Positions 11,573 through 21,782 of a stretch of DNA of 64,000 nucleotides are shown in pieces; position 1 is the stretch's first letter; each line of letters opens with the position of its first letter. Origin of the DNA: Datura wrightii (lineage: Eukaryota; Streptophyta; Magnoliopsida; Solanales; Solanaceae); contig JASDFA010000010.1 of assembly GCA_035772735.1 (NCBI GenBank), forward strand, positions 95,128,001 to 95,192,000, read 5' to 3'. The position numbers were made by a program, and so were the translations under genes. The notes under the pieces were generated by a model. The model saw nothing but the letters and a program-made list of their open reading frames with translations, had not been told where the DNA came from and made no database searches.

Positions 11573-13600
11573 ATGATGATCAGGTGCAAAGCATTTGAAG
11601 AAAATGCCCGAAGGATGTTACATGATGAGACCTCTGAATACGAGCAAGCAGGCAGTTTCCCCATGGTCGATACATCAGACGCCGATAGGACTTGAACCAC
11701 TAGGGCAAAGGCTAAAGCCCAAGTCGTCGCATCTACTACCATATCTACTGAAGTTCCCCAATCTGAGGAGGGATCTAAGGAAAGTAACAGGGAGTCGGGA
11801 AGCGGCTCAAATGCAGAAGAAGGGTCTGAGGAGACACAATCTGGAGAGGCAAGTGGCAATTCTGGGTCAGACTAGGAGGCTCCTAATGCTGAGCAGTAGT
11901 AGATCCCACCTAGGGAGAGTCATAACATCTGGTGGAGAGTGCCACGAGCACAGAAAATCTATTAACAAGGCATAGCTCTCACCGGCAAACAAAAACCTAG
12001 GCGGAGCATCCAAGAAGAGTTGCGGATCCTCACCAACGTATCGAATTATGTAGAGGAGATAAAGCGGATATTCAGCTTTTATGGTCTCAAATGGATGGCT
12101 ATCACTTCGGACCAGTACATTTCAGAGATAGTCCATGAGTTCTACACCAACTACTTGGCGACCATGGAGGAAAAGGAAAAGAAGGGTAGAAAGTGAAAGA
12201 CCAACCCAGATTGGAGAGTGTCATGGTTAGAGGGTGAGAGGTCGACATCTTCCAGTGCACTATCTCTTGGATCCTATACGGGCCACTGTTATTACCTCCA
12301 CATGCCACGCTGGAATATGAGTACCGAGTTGAGGCACTGAAACAAATTAGGCAATTGGGAATTGAGGAGAGACAGAGGCAGCTACAATGGTTGGTAGGTG
12401 TTATAGCTGAGGACAAAGAGGAAGCAAAGTGGGTCTCAAGGGGAAAGCAGGTTACCAAAAACTCAGTCAACTTCATAGAAAAAGCCTACTGGACATTAGT
12501 GTGCCACCGATTAGCACCAACGGTCAATGACAATACTTTGAGTGAAATAGAGCAGCTCTAGTGGAAAGCCTCATGTACAGATACCACATCAACACCCTGA
12601 GGATAATCGTAGAGGAAATACGAGATTAGTCTGTGGGATTAAGCACTACCAACCCATTTTTGAGCCTCATTTTTAGATTATACAAAGAGGCAAGAGTGCC
12701 AGTGCGATGGGGTGAGGAGCACTTGATTAGAGGGCAGAGGATAATAGACATTGGCTTAATCATGGATGAAATGAACCTGGGTGAGTCGAGCCCGACTTCC
12801 CACAGTAGTTCCACAGACCCAGCCAGCAGGGGGCGAATAGGTGAATGCCCCTACCTCACAAGAGTAGAGCGAGACACCGACTATAGATGCCGGTCATTCA
12901 GACGCAGCTCCTAGCACTTTTGCTACACCACTGCCTAGCCTGCCGACTCAGAATCCAACAGGGTACATCTAGTGCCCTTGGATTTTCTCCAAAAATTGGC
13001 CAAGAGGTTGACCATGGCCAAAAGAAAAATTTAGGAAATGATGGAGAATGTGAAGCCTTGGGTAAAAGCAGAGAATGACACAGTAGCACAGGCCTTGCAT
13101 GCTCGCCTTGATGGATTCGAGAGCCGATTCAATATGGATATGGTTGAGCAGATGGATACCCGCAGTCTCCGTGAGGAGTTGGGGGCTCTTCGTAGCTATG
13201 TAGTCATGTTGTCATCACGACAATCGACAGTCAGATCAGCCTCCACTCTTTTGGACCTTGATGAAGAGCCTGATGAGGAGATTGACTTGGCGGCTTATTG
13301 GGAGCTGATGACAACCACAAAGGATAATGGGAAGAAAAAAGTCTCTGAGGATGTTGGAGAAGAATGTTTGAGGATGAAGAGGAAGAAAGAAAGAAGAGAA
13401 TGCAAGCGAGCACGAGCAGAGAGCCTACAGATTAATGAATTACATGTGTTAGAGCTGCGGGAGCAAGCTGGAGAAGAAGACAACTCTACCCTGGCTCAGC
13501 GCGAGATTGCTAGTGTCAAGGACCCTTCGGGCAAGCCACATTCATCCCTGATTACCACAGAGGCCGTAGAGACGACAGAGACTACATAGGGGATACCACT
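11573..13600 (+). pseudogene. Second ORF of copy D: plant-transposon-associated protein of unknown role, broken
   Basis: Reading from the ATG at 11573 gives, across several frames: an acidic Ser/Glu/Gly-rich linker (11720-11870); a block with LRILTNVSNYVEEI, MAITSDQYISEIVHEFYTNYLATMEE (12020-12170); a helical middle; and TNPFLSLIFRLYKEARVPVRWGE (12650-12720). A final 183-codon open stretch (13038-13589) is Glu/Lys/Arg-rich and likely coiled coil. 'HEFYxN' followed by 'P.LI..L...A.VP' is the pattern of proteins annotated 'putative plant transposon protein domain', often carried by gypsy elements. Its function is unknown. Stops occur about every 100 codons in the first half. In full Athila elements this place holds the env-like ORF; I see no signal peptide or membrane segments. 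Confidence 0.5.
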
Positions 13601-15281
13601 CCCCCTATTGACACACCATTGAGTGCACCGACCACCATTAGTGCCACGATTGCAGCGAAGGTACCTCCTCCATAGGATGACAAGAGCACCTAGAGCACCA
13701 CAGGTATGTTCCCTTCCCTCTGTTTTTGTATTTCATGCTTCAGGGATGAAGCACACTTTTCATAAAGGGGAGGGGTGTATTTGTGATTTTTAGTATTTTT
13801 TGATTCGTTTGAGGATTTTTCTTGTCGTGTTTCTTTTCCCTCGAGCATGCTATCTAGTAGAACTGGCATGATTATGATTTTATTTTCTTATTTTGTAATT
13901 TTTGTTTAATTATAAAATATCTTAGGAGTACTCAGCTAGTGAAAGTGCACTAGTTTTAAATTTCTGAAAAGAAAATTAACCCAGTTGTTTAAAATTTTTT
14001 TGATGCATTAGTTATGTACTTGTGACTGCATGCATGATTTATGTAGATATTTTTATGTCATTTAGTATATTAGTATGTATAGTCTTGTTAATACATGTGT
14101 AAACCAGATAGGTAAAATGAATATAAGTCTTGTGCCACGAGTGAATGAGGTTTGCTACTTAGTTCAGTACTGTGTTGACTATTTAGAACTTTCCTGGTTA
14201 GTCTTTGCATAGGATAAGGATGTTGGTTAGGATATGATCATTGGCCATTTTTTGTTAATCTTACTTTAGCCTAAATGACCCCACTAAAATCATATGATTC
14301 TCTTGATCCCAATTTTTAACCTTTAATAGACCAATTTTCTTTGACTAACCGAGAACCGTACCCATTTTTTTCTGTAATGAACTTGTTTTGACCCTGGTCC
14401 TTCCTTGGACATTGTGAACCATAACATAGGCAAAACGCCTAAGTAGAGGGTGGCTAGAGTAGGGGTGCATAAATGGTGGGAATGAGAAAAAGGAAAAGAA
14501 AAGTAAAAAGGTGAAAAATGAGGTGTGGTGTGACAAATGAAAAAAGAAAAAAAGATGAAAAAGTTGAAAACTTTGAAAAAGAAAATGCAAAAGAAAAATA
14601 ATTCTTGAAAAGGTTGAAAACACACCACACCATACAAATTCATAGAAAAGAGGTGAAAGGGGAGTGAAAATAATGAGGAGAAAAAGAGGGTGGAATAGGT
14701 AAACAGTGAAGCCAATGTATGTAGTGCAAAGGAAGGGTTAGTCACTTAAAAATCTCTCATAATTATAATGTCCAATCCTAAATCCTACATTAAAAGCCAT
14801 AACAAGTCCTATAGTGATCCTAATCTGACCATCTGACAGATTGAAGCAGAGAAAATAAGGGTAAGCCTATGGTATCCGATACACAGTACTTGAAACTTCT
14901 TTGTAAGAGTGAGAGTCTTGCTTGTTCAGTCCTATGTAATATCTGACACTATATCTATAAGTGGGGACTTCATTTATTGTGTGGGTACATGGGTTATGTT
15001 TACTTTTACCATTGGTATGTGTAAAAAGCATTGACGATAACTTGATTGCATGTTGATAGCTGGATAACATGTCTTTATCCCTGCTTATCACGTTTTGTGT
15101 TTGCTTGTAGTACATTAGCTGATAATGGTTTATGGAAGAAAGGTCAAAAGTTGTTGAATGTATTGTGAAAATTTTGTTTTGTATTGGCTGTAGTATCCTA
15201 GGTTTATTTTCTAGTTGAGCATCATGTTTAGTTTTTTCTTTTCTTTGCCTGAGAACATGCAAAATCTTAAGTTGAGGGTGT
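13601..15281 (+). other. 3' untranslated region of copy D, purine-rich, with PPT
   Basis: No gene is supported. Positions 14470-14720 are strongly purine-biased on the plus strand (runs such as GAAAAAGGAAAAGAAAAG), which is why long antisense Phe/Ser/Leu ORFs appear there. The region ends with AAATCTTAAGTTGAGGGTGT, the likely polypurine tract, directly before the 3' LTR. Confidence 0.6.
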
Positions 15282-16872
15282 TGATGTGCTGTGAGTTTAC
15301 AGCACTTCCGACTCTCAAAACTAAGAAAATAACATGGACATAGGTGTGTTTATATGTATATAAGAAACTTTTTCTTTGATTATAGGACAAATAAGTATTA
15401 GAGCAAGAATGTGCAAAAGATAGCCTGAAAGTGCAGAAAATGGGCTAAAGTCACAGTCTCAGTACGAGCCATAGGTTAATGGTACGAATTGTACTGAAGA
15501 TCGTGAAAATTTGTAGATGGTTGAATGGTGAAGAGTGCAATCTACGACTCTCAGTAGGAGTGATACAACTACGAGCCATAAGACTAAATCATGCAAAATA
15601 TTCAGAAGAATTTCATAAGAGGCAGACTCCTGACACAGATAGAAAGTACGAGTCGTACCATCAAACTCGTGACAAACTTCAGAAAAATTGAGAATTCTCA
15701 TTGTCAATCCACGGTATTAAAGTACAACTCGTATGAAGCATGTACGAGTAATACCAAGGACTAACACTTAGCCAAATTTTAGAACGCCAAGGACATGGAT
15801 AGCAGGTACGACCCGTACAATCCTCCTACGGGTCATAGGATCTGTCATGGCTCATGCGGCACCAGTTATGGAAATTTACCCTGTTAACTTAGGAAAAGGA
15901 TTCTTATCTCTATATAAATAAATTTTATGTTGTATATTAAGTTGAGAAAATCTAGACAACATAGAGGGAAACATTGGAAGTAATTAGAGAAGGTTACGAA
16001 GTGAGGAAAAACATAGAATTTAGTTGATTGGCTTGTGATCAACCTTTTCTTGATTTCTTTTTGATCTTTGTGAATTTTTCTTGAGTTATTTTTGAGATAA
16101 TCAATGAAGCTTTTTCTCTCATCTACAATTGTAAGTATTGAATTTTATGTTTAATTATGAATGCATATCACAACCTTACAACTATGAGAGGCTAAAACCT
16201 CCATAGCTAGGATTGTGAGAACCATGGTGGATTAATAAGCTAAGGATACAGAAAAGTGATTTAAAACCAATGTAAAACGATTGTATTGTATTCTCTTCAT
16301 GCTTAAGCATTTCTTAATAGTGTACAACGTTTGGACTTGCCTGAATTCTTTACTTGCCTGAGCCTAGAGCGGTAGTGATCAGGAAAAAAGAATTACAACA
16401 AAGTCTTGATCTTGATGATCATTGTATTAACTTGAGTTGTGGTCGTGGGATAGTTAAATTTGGAACTTATTGATAATGAATAGTTTGGAACTGCTCATAA
16501 GACCTGACCCGATGATTGAGTATAATCATCCAATAGGGACGAACTGGTCGTTTGGATGAACCCTAGTTATCAGATCTACAAGTAAGCATTGGTATTGATC
16601 ATGTGTGTATACTCGAAGCAGTTATGAACCCATGGGGAACATAAAACCTTGCTAGTATTAACTATTGATTTTGCATCACAATTTCAATCATTGTTTTAAT
16701 TATTATATTTCTTGAAATCCCCAAATTGGAGTAACTAACCAATAAGTTCACTTACCAGCATTAGTCTAGATCTTTCCTATTCCCTGTGGGTTCGACCCCA
16801 ACCTCTAGTTGGGTTCTTTATTGACAACATCCAGTTCATACATCAGTAGGAGGTATGGTTTGAGCGTTATCA
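15282..16872 (+). repeat. 3' LTR of copy D
   Basis: It begins TGATGTGCTGTGAG and ends CGTTATCA, followed by the target duplication TTCAC. ACGAGTCGT sits at 15648-15656 within the U3 array (15450-15860), and a good TATA box, TATATAAATA, at 15911-15920. It is colinear with the 5' LTR, with a small extra segment near 16530. Confidence 0.88.
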
Positions 16873-17499
16873 TTCACTTGGTTGTAAAGGTATGTTCCAG
16901 AGATGGTAGCCGTCCAAGGGCTCGCACGCTCAACTTCGTCAATGGAGTATCAAACCTGATACTTAAGATGTGCAGGACTACGATGCTCATAAAGGATATT
17001 GACCTCTCCACCCTCATCGTTCATGCCAAGAAGATTGAGAAAGAAAAGTTGAAGGATATGGTGCAGAGAACAAGCGAGCTAGAATAGGTCAATCTAATTA
17101 TAACACTAAAGGTCCGGCGGAAGTAGACGCCCATAGTAGTAGCAACAGAGAACTCCAACACCCACCTCATCCAACGCCCCTTCTTTCTGATCTCACAAGG
17201 ATCGGAAGGGTGGAGAATCTTGATCTTAATCCCATAGTTATAGTGCCAACAACCTCTACCCATCTTTTCCTAGGCATGGAAAGAACCATCCAGGTGAATG
17301 CCTCCTGGGCAAAGAGGGTAGTTTTGAATGTGGATAGCTAGGTCACCAACTAAAAGAGTGTCCATCAGCACGACGGGGGAAATCACAGTCTACAACTTCA
17401 GCAGCCCCATCAGGCCATCTAACTCAGTAGGGTAACACTTCAGTACGGATGGCGGTCAGTAGCAAAACCATTTTTATGCTTTGTCGTCTCGTTAGTATT
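16873..17499 (+). pseudogene. gag of copy A, 3' part, after insertion D
   Basis: The reading resumes directly after the duplicated TTCAC. Frame +3 gives RARTLNFVNGVSNLI, CRTTMLIKDIDLSTLIVHAKKIEKEKL (about 16918-17060), the C-terminal helices of the Del/Tekay gag domain, which normally read 'M..F..GVS.LV..ECR.AML..D..I..L..YA..IE'. Downstream (17090-17499) is a degraded linker with stops where the zinc knuckle would be; I could not find a convincing CCHC motif. Joined to 5236-5777 it accounts for most of one gag. Confidence 0.75.
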
Positions 17500-17930
17500 A
17501 GGAGACCTTACTGACGTGGTCACGGGTATGTTGCATCTCTTCCATTTAGATTTGTATGCCCTACTAGATCCAGGAGCCACACTATTATTCAGGAATCCCT
17601 ATGTAGCGTTTAGTTTGAAATTAGTCTAGAAGGGCTCTTAAAACCATTCCCAGTCTCTACCCCATTTGGTGAGTCAGTTAGAACCAGCCGGGTGAATAGA
17701 AACTGCCCAGTCTCAGTATTAAGTCAAGTAATTCCAGCTTGTCTAGTAGAGCTAGACATAGTGGATTTTGACATCAATCTTGGCATGGATTGGTTACACT
17801 CCGATTATGCCACAGTAAACTGCAGAGCTAGAGTCGTCAGATTTCATTTTCTAAATGAGCCAGTTCTAAAATGGATTAGTAGTAGCTCCACGTCTAAGGG
17901 TCGATTTATTTACTAGCTCAAGGTAAGGAA
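17500..17930 (+). pseudogene. Protease of copy A, broken
   Basis: The text VVTGMLHLFHLDLYALLDPGATL spans about 17515-17584, with the catalytic DPGAT at 17567-17581, the usual form in this lineage. After two stops the C-terminal half continues at 17692 as VELDIVDFDINLGMDWL and then STSKGRFIY, which links protease to RT. The protease would cut the Gag-Pol polyprotein. The aspartate is kept but the frame is lost. Confidence 0.75.
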
Positions 17931-19340
17931 GCTTATTTCAAAAGGATACATCTATCACCAAGCTCGGGTCAAAGATTCTAATTCCGAGACCCCAACTATC
18001 CAGTCAGTTCTAGTTGTAAGCGAATTCCCAAATATGTTTCTCAAGGATCTTCCCGGAGTTCCTCCCTAGTGGGAAATAGACTTTGGCAAAGACCTTTTTC
18101 AGGACACTCAGCACATCTCCATTCCTCCTAATTGAATGGCTCCAACTGAGCTTAAGGAATTAAAGGAATATCTAAAAAACCTTCTTGATAAGGGTTTAAT
18201 CAAGCCCAACATCTCTCCATGGGGTGCTCCAGTGTTGTTCATGTGAAAGAAAGATGGTACTCCCAAAATGTCTATCGACTACCGTTAACTGAACAAGTTT
18301 ACATTTAAGAACAACTATCCCCCTGCCCAGGATTGACGACTTTTTCGATTAACATAAAGGAGCCAATTGTTTTTCCAAGGTAGATCTCAGGTAGAGGTAT
18401 CATCAGCTTAGGGTCAAGGTATGTGACATACCGAAAATATCCTTAAGAACTCGGTATGGTCACTATGAATTTGTGGTTATGTCCTTCGGACTAACTAATG
18501 CCCCGACTGCTTTTATCGACTTAATGAATAGAGTATTCAAGAAGTATCTAGAGTTGTTCATCATTGTGTTCATAGACGACTTTTTTGTGTACTCTAAAAA
18601 TGAGGAGGAGCATGCTAACCATCTAAGGATATTATTAGAGACTCTCAGAGACTACCAATTATTTGCTAAATTTAGCAAATGTGAATTCTGGCTGAAGACT
18701 GTGGCTTTCCTTGGTCATGTGGTTTCAAGTAAGGGTATTCAGGTATATCCTCAAAAGATAGAAGTGATGAAAGACTCGCCAAGACCTACTTCCCCAAAAG
18801 ATATCAGAAGTTTCCTGGGTCTAGTTTGTTATCGATGGTTTGTAGAGGGATTTTCTTCTATTGCATCTCCTTTGATTAAACTAACTTAAAAAAGGTGAAG
18901 TTTCAGTGGTCAAATGCATGTGCGAAGAGCTTCCAAGAGTTGAAGACTCGACTCACTACAACTCCAATTTTGACCTTGCCAGAAGGAAGTGATGGGTTCG
19001 TAATCTATTGGGTTGCTTCAAAAGTTGGCCTCAGTTGTGTTCTGATACAATGGGGTAAGGTGATAGCTTTTGCCTCCAGGCAGCTCAAGGTTCATGAGAA
19101 AAATTATCCGACTCATGATCTTGAATTGGCGGCAGTAGTGTTTGCTCTAAAAATATGGAGACCTTACCTTTATAGGGTTCACGTGGATGTTTTCACCGAT
19201 CACAAGGGCCTTCAGTACGTGTTCAGCTAGAAAGATTTAAACCATCTTCAGGGAAGGTGGTTGGAGTTACTGAAGGATTATGACATGAGCATACTATACC
19301 ACCCAAGAAAGGCCAATGTGGTGGCTAATGCCCTAAGAAG
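17931..19340 (+). pseudogene. Reverse transcriptase and RNase H of copy A, broken
   Basis: Visible RT blocks in order: ISPWGAPVLF then KKDGTPKMSIDYR (18208-18290), MSFGLTNAPTAF (18479 on), the catalytic FIDD (18569-18580, normally F/YIDDILVYS), and FSKCEFWL, FLGHVVSSKGI. The RNase H segment follows a stop and shift at about 18890: FASRQLKVHEKNYPTHDLELAAVVFALKIW and the DHKGLQYVFS block (19195 on). Stops lie at about 18246, 18286, 18335 and several later points, and the last stretch (ILYHPRKANVVANAL) is in another frame. This domain would copy RNA to DNA and remove the RNA strand. Confidence 0.8.
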
Positions 19341-20935
19341 GATGTCCATGGGGAGCGTTGCTCATGTCGAAGACGGAAGAAAAGAACTGGCAAAGGATTT
19401 TCACAGGTTATCTTAGTTGGGAGAGCAATTGGTGGATTTAGCTGAGGGCGGAGTAGTATTACAAAGTGAGTCAGAATCCTCATTAGTTGTTGAGGTTAAG
19501 TCAAAGCAGGATGAAGATTCCGTACTGCTTATGTTGAAAGAAGTGGTTTTACAAAAAAGAAGTGGAGGCTTTTTCCAAAAGGGAAGATAATGTGCTTCAT
19601 TACCGGGGCAGACTATGTTTACCGGACATAGGTGACTTGAGACAGCAAATAGTGGTAGAAGCACATATCTCCAAATATCGTATCCACCCAGGAGCCACTA
19701 AGATGTACCGTGGCCTATGGAAAATATACCGGCGAAATGGCATGAAGTGAGATATTGCAAAATTTGTGGCTAAGTGCCTGAACTGTCCGCAGGTTAAGGT
19801 TGAACACCAAAGACCTAGGGTATGACTCGAGATATTAGCATACCCATATTGAAATGGGAAGAAGTGAATATGGACTTCATTACAGGTTTACCTCATACTC
19901 ATTGGTAGCATGATTCAATTTGAGTGATAGTAGATCAGATGATCAAGTCAGCACATTTTCCCCCTGTTAAAACTACAAACTCAGCTAAGGATTATGCTAG
20001 ACTGTACATCTGAGAGTTGGTCAAACTGCATGGATTTTTGTTATCCATTATTACAGATAGAGGTACCCAGTTCACCTCGCATTTTCGGAAGTCATTTCAA
20101 AAAGGACTCGATACTCAGGTCAAGCTCAACACAACTTTTAACCCTCCGACAGATGGACAAGCTAAGCAGACAATTCAAACCTTAGAAGATATGATGAGAG
20201 CTTCCGTGATAAACTTCAAGGGCAGTTGGGATGATCACTTACCTCTCATCGAGTTTGCATACAACAACAACTACCACTCCAGTATTCAGATGGCCCTGTT
20301 TGAGGCATTATATGGTAGGAGGTGTAGGTCTCCTATAGGGTGGTTTGAAGTTGGAAAAGCTACCTTAATAGGATCAGACTCAATTCATGAAGTTATGCAG
20401 AAAGTGCAACTTATTAGAGAAATGTTAAAAACAGCTCAGATACGACAAAAATCGTATGCTGATCCGAGGAAGAGAGAGTTAGAACTTTTTGTCGATAATT
20501 GGGTTTACTTGAAAATTTCACCCATGAAAGGGGTTATGATGTTTGGAAAGAAAGGGAAACTCAGTACGAAGTATGTAGGACCCTATAGGATTTTGAGACG
20601 AATTGGCAATGTGGACTATGTATTAGAATTACCTTCGGAGTTAGCATCTGTGCACACAGTCTTCCATGTATCACTGTTGAAGAAGTGCGTCAGTGATCTG
20701 ATCTCAGTTGTTCCACTTGATTTTGGAGTGGAGGATAGTCTCTCTTATGAAGAAGTCCTTGTTCATATCTTGACTGTCAGGTTCATAAGCTGAGAAACAA
20801 GGAGGTTTCTTCAGTAAAACTCTTTTGAAGAAATCAATTAGGTGAGGGAGACACATGGGAGGCAGAAGTAGATAAGATGGCCAAATATCCTCATTTATTC
20901 CCTTCCAATTCAATTCTAGTATCAGGTAATAAATT
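19341..20935 (+). pseudogene. Integrase with C-terminal chromodomain of copy A, broken
   Basis: The zinc-binding part reads YRIHPGATKMYRGLWKIY then CLNCPQVKVEHQRP (19678-19815). The catalytic core has VDQ..KSAHF (first Asp kept), ITDRGTQF (second Asp, about 20056-20058) and, exactly 35 residues on, GQAKQT where the family has GQAERT, so the catalytic Glu is Lys (about 20164-20166). FAYNNNYHSS and FEALYGRRCRSP follow. The C-terminus (20500-20700) has FLKISPMKGV and GPYRILRRIG. The chromodomain reads VHKLRNKEVSSVK, then a frameshift, then MAKYPHLFPS. Chromodomains steer integration to heterochromatin in this lineage. Confidence 0.8.
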
Positions 20936-21155
20936 CCACCTCAATATTCTATTCAGTTCAGTACTCATCAGCTCTATTCAAATTTTCAATATGCATCCTA
21001 GTTGCATCAACTCAGTTAGCATGGGTAAATCAATTCAAAGTCATCCATTCCTTAAGAAATCATTTTATAGTCTCAGTCTGGGGATTGCAACTCTTTCCTA
21101 GTTTTCCAGTAGTTTTAGCCTTTATTCGAGGATGAATAATCCCAAGGGGATATAT
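20936..21155 (+). promoter_or_regulatory. 3' UTR, pre-PPT hairpin and polypurine tract of copy A
   Basis: Non-coding. A decayed inverted repeat ATTCG-AGGA-TGAAT lies at 21124-21137. The polypurine tract CCCAAGGGGA (21141-21150) follows, then TATAT and the 3' LTR. The same hairpin-plus-PPT layout is sharper in B, C and E. Confidence 0.7.
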
Positions 21156-21782
21156 TGTCACACCGCCAAACTTTTCTATAACAAACTCAGACCTTGCATG
21201 AAAAAAACCAGGGGAACCCAGAAAATTTTATCTCAGAATGACTGAGACAACGTGTCATTGTCAGTAGTAATGACACATTGGGTCATGGTTAGCCCTTTCA
21301 GTTGTCCTCGGGGACCAACGAGACTTGGTACGACCCGTTGTAAGGAACAATGAGTCGTCCTGTCACTCATTTCCTTACTAACTCAGAGATCAGTTAAACC
21401 CTTTTCCAGAAACCCACGAGTCAAATGATGAGTCATCATTTGATGTAGCGACTCCTGGGGTGACTCATTAGTTAGAGCTCCAAGGGGTTGTTGATAATCC
21501 ATGCCAGTGACAACAAGTGGCAAAGACGAACCATTGTATCATACGACGGTTCGTTATGTCCACCCATGGTGTTAATCCCTAAGATCCTTCAGGATTTCCG
21601 GTAGCAAGGACGAAGGGTGACAATAACTCATTGTCTCAACCAATGAGTCATTGTGTTATACGTTAGAGAGAGGGGTCCAGTTTTCTATTTGACCCATGCC
21701 AGTGGCCACGAGAGGTACCAACGACTCATTGGTTCATCCAACGAGTAATGGTCCCCCTCGTTACCAATTTTTGGTGATCCAA
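21156..21782 (+). repeat. 3' LTR of copy A, first piece
   Basis: It starts TGTCACACCGCC and aligns with 2688-3308 of the 5' LTR, including the CpG palindrome array. It ends at TCCAA (21778-21782), the left target duplication of copy B; the LTR text continues at 43104 with GCCAAATTCCAGG. The stretch 21421-21443 is a perfect palindrome in which both CpG sites of the sister LTR copy (2953-2975) have become TpG and CpA. Confidence 0.85.

Larger units (their letters stand above)
5778..16872 (+). mobile_element. Copy D: Athila-like, apparently non-autonomous LTR retrotransposon
   Basis: Two LTRs of 1594 and 1591 bp (TGATGTG...TTATCA) bound an 11,095-bp element with an exact 5-bp target duplication TTCAC (5773-5777 and 16873-16877). 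The internal region has an Asp-tRNA-type primer site, an Athila-like gag and protease, then a short tail. A long non-coding region with palindromic motifs follows, then a second ORF region, then a purine-rich stretch. No reverse transcriptase, RNase H or integrase is visible in any frame. The size and content fit a non-autonomous gag-carrying derivative that depended on a full Athila partner. The LTRs differ at roughly 10% over the first 170 bp by hand count. Confidence 0.85.

Noticed and set aside
14323..14745. 140-codon minus-strand ORF rich in Phe, Ser and Leu that looks like a membrane protein
   Set aside because: It is the antisense of the purine-rich 3' UTR of copy D. The composition alone gives hydrophobic codons, and an overlapping 92-codon ORF appears in another frame.
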